Shown: positions 6,067 to 6,172 of the stretch, in pieces
Layout: each line of letters begins with the position of its first letter
Numbering within the stretch: position 1 is the stretch's first letter
DNA from: Chromatiales bacterium
Lineage (GTDB): Bacteria; Pseudomonadota; Gammaproteobacteria; Chromatiales; Chromatiaceae
NCBI GenBank assembly: GCA_022360595.1
Contig: JAKSCN010000625.1
Location: 1 to 6,172, forward strand
Reading direction: 5' to 3'
DNA length: 6,172 nt
Position numbers and translations under genes: made by a program
The notes under the pieces: model-generated
What the model saw: only the letters and a program-made list of their open reading frames with translations
The model's database searches: none
Told to the model about the DNA's origin: nothing

Positions 6067-6172
6067 ATGCAGAGCGGCTTATCCTCCATTGTGGTCAAGC
6101 AACTGCTGAACGACGCGCCCTTTGCCTGGTTCTTGCGCGATGCGGCGGAGTACAACCCCAATTACCGCAAAA
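6067..6172 (+). CDS. Start of a TIGR02270-like protein (3' truncated)
   Basis: The first 35 codons of a gene that runs off the right edge, starting one base after the immunity stop. The visible text, SIVVKQLLNDAPFAWFLRDAA then PNYRK, resembles the N-terminus of TIGR02270 family proteins, which usually open with a helix ending in 'FLWLLRDAA...PHY'. Those proteins are thought to carry HEAT-like helical repeats and are often found beside T6SS effector genes. PA0101, in the same place in P. aeruginosa, is as I recall a member of this family. No role is established. With so few residues the family call is tentative, but the good ribosome site and tight spacing make the reading frame credible. Confidence 0.6.
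   Translation, partial: MQSGLSSIVVKQLLNDAPFAWFLRDAAEYNPNYRK

Overview
The window lies inside a type VI secretion system (T6SS) effector module. All genes are on the + strand and packed like one operon: intergenic distances are about 30, 9, -1, 2, -4 and 1 bases. In order they are: the C-terminal part of a VgrG spike protein (cut by the left edge), a small DUF6484-type protein, a DUF2169-type protein, a protein with the beta-ketoacyl-synthase (thiolase-like) fold, a DUF4150/PAAR-like toxin with a C-terminal GHH-type nuclease domain, its probable immunity protein (beta-propeller-like), and the first 35 codons of a gene resembling the TIGR02270 family. From memory, this order matches the vgrG1b locus of Pseudomonas aeruginosa (PA0095-PA0101), where PA0099 is the PAAR-Tox-GHH2 DNase effector Tse7 and PA0100 is its immunity protein Tsi7. 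I could not run an alignment to confirm gene-by-gene orthology.

The organism is most likely a Gammaproteobacterium of moderate GC content; the genus cannot be fixed from this window. VgrG, DUF2169 and PAAR-like families of this kind are typical of proteobacterial T6SS. There are no rRNA or tRNA genes, CRISPR arrays, insertion sequences or convincing terminators, and no gene-free stretch longer than 30 bases.

How the parts probably work together: VgrG forms the trimeric spike. The PAAR-like domain of the toxin caps that spike and carries the nuclease into a target cell. The DUF2169 protein is the likely loading adaptor/chaperone. The immunity protein, which lacks a signal peptide, protects the producer's cytoplasm and is translationally coupled to the toxin by an ATGA overlap. 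The DUF6484 protein and the ketoacyl-synthase-like protein have no established role.

Four observations stand out. (1) The ketoacyl-synthase-like protein seems to have lost its catalytic triad: both histidine positions read as glutamate and the cysteine is displaced. (2) The DUF6484 protein reads like a miniature spike, an OB-like segment followed by a VgrG-like beta-helix tip, without the base domain. (3) Base composition breaks sharply inside the immunity gene (about 35% GC before about 5580, about 52% after). (4) It also breaks inside vgrG (about 62% GC before about 300, about 48% after), next to a 14-base direct repeat. Breaks 3 and 4 suggest module swapping within genes.
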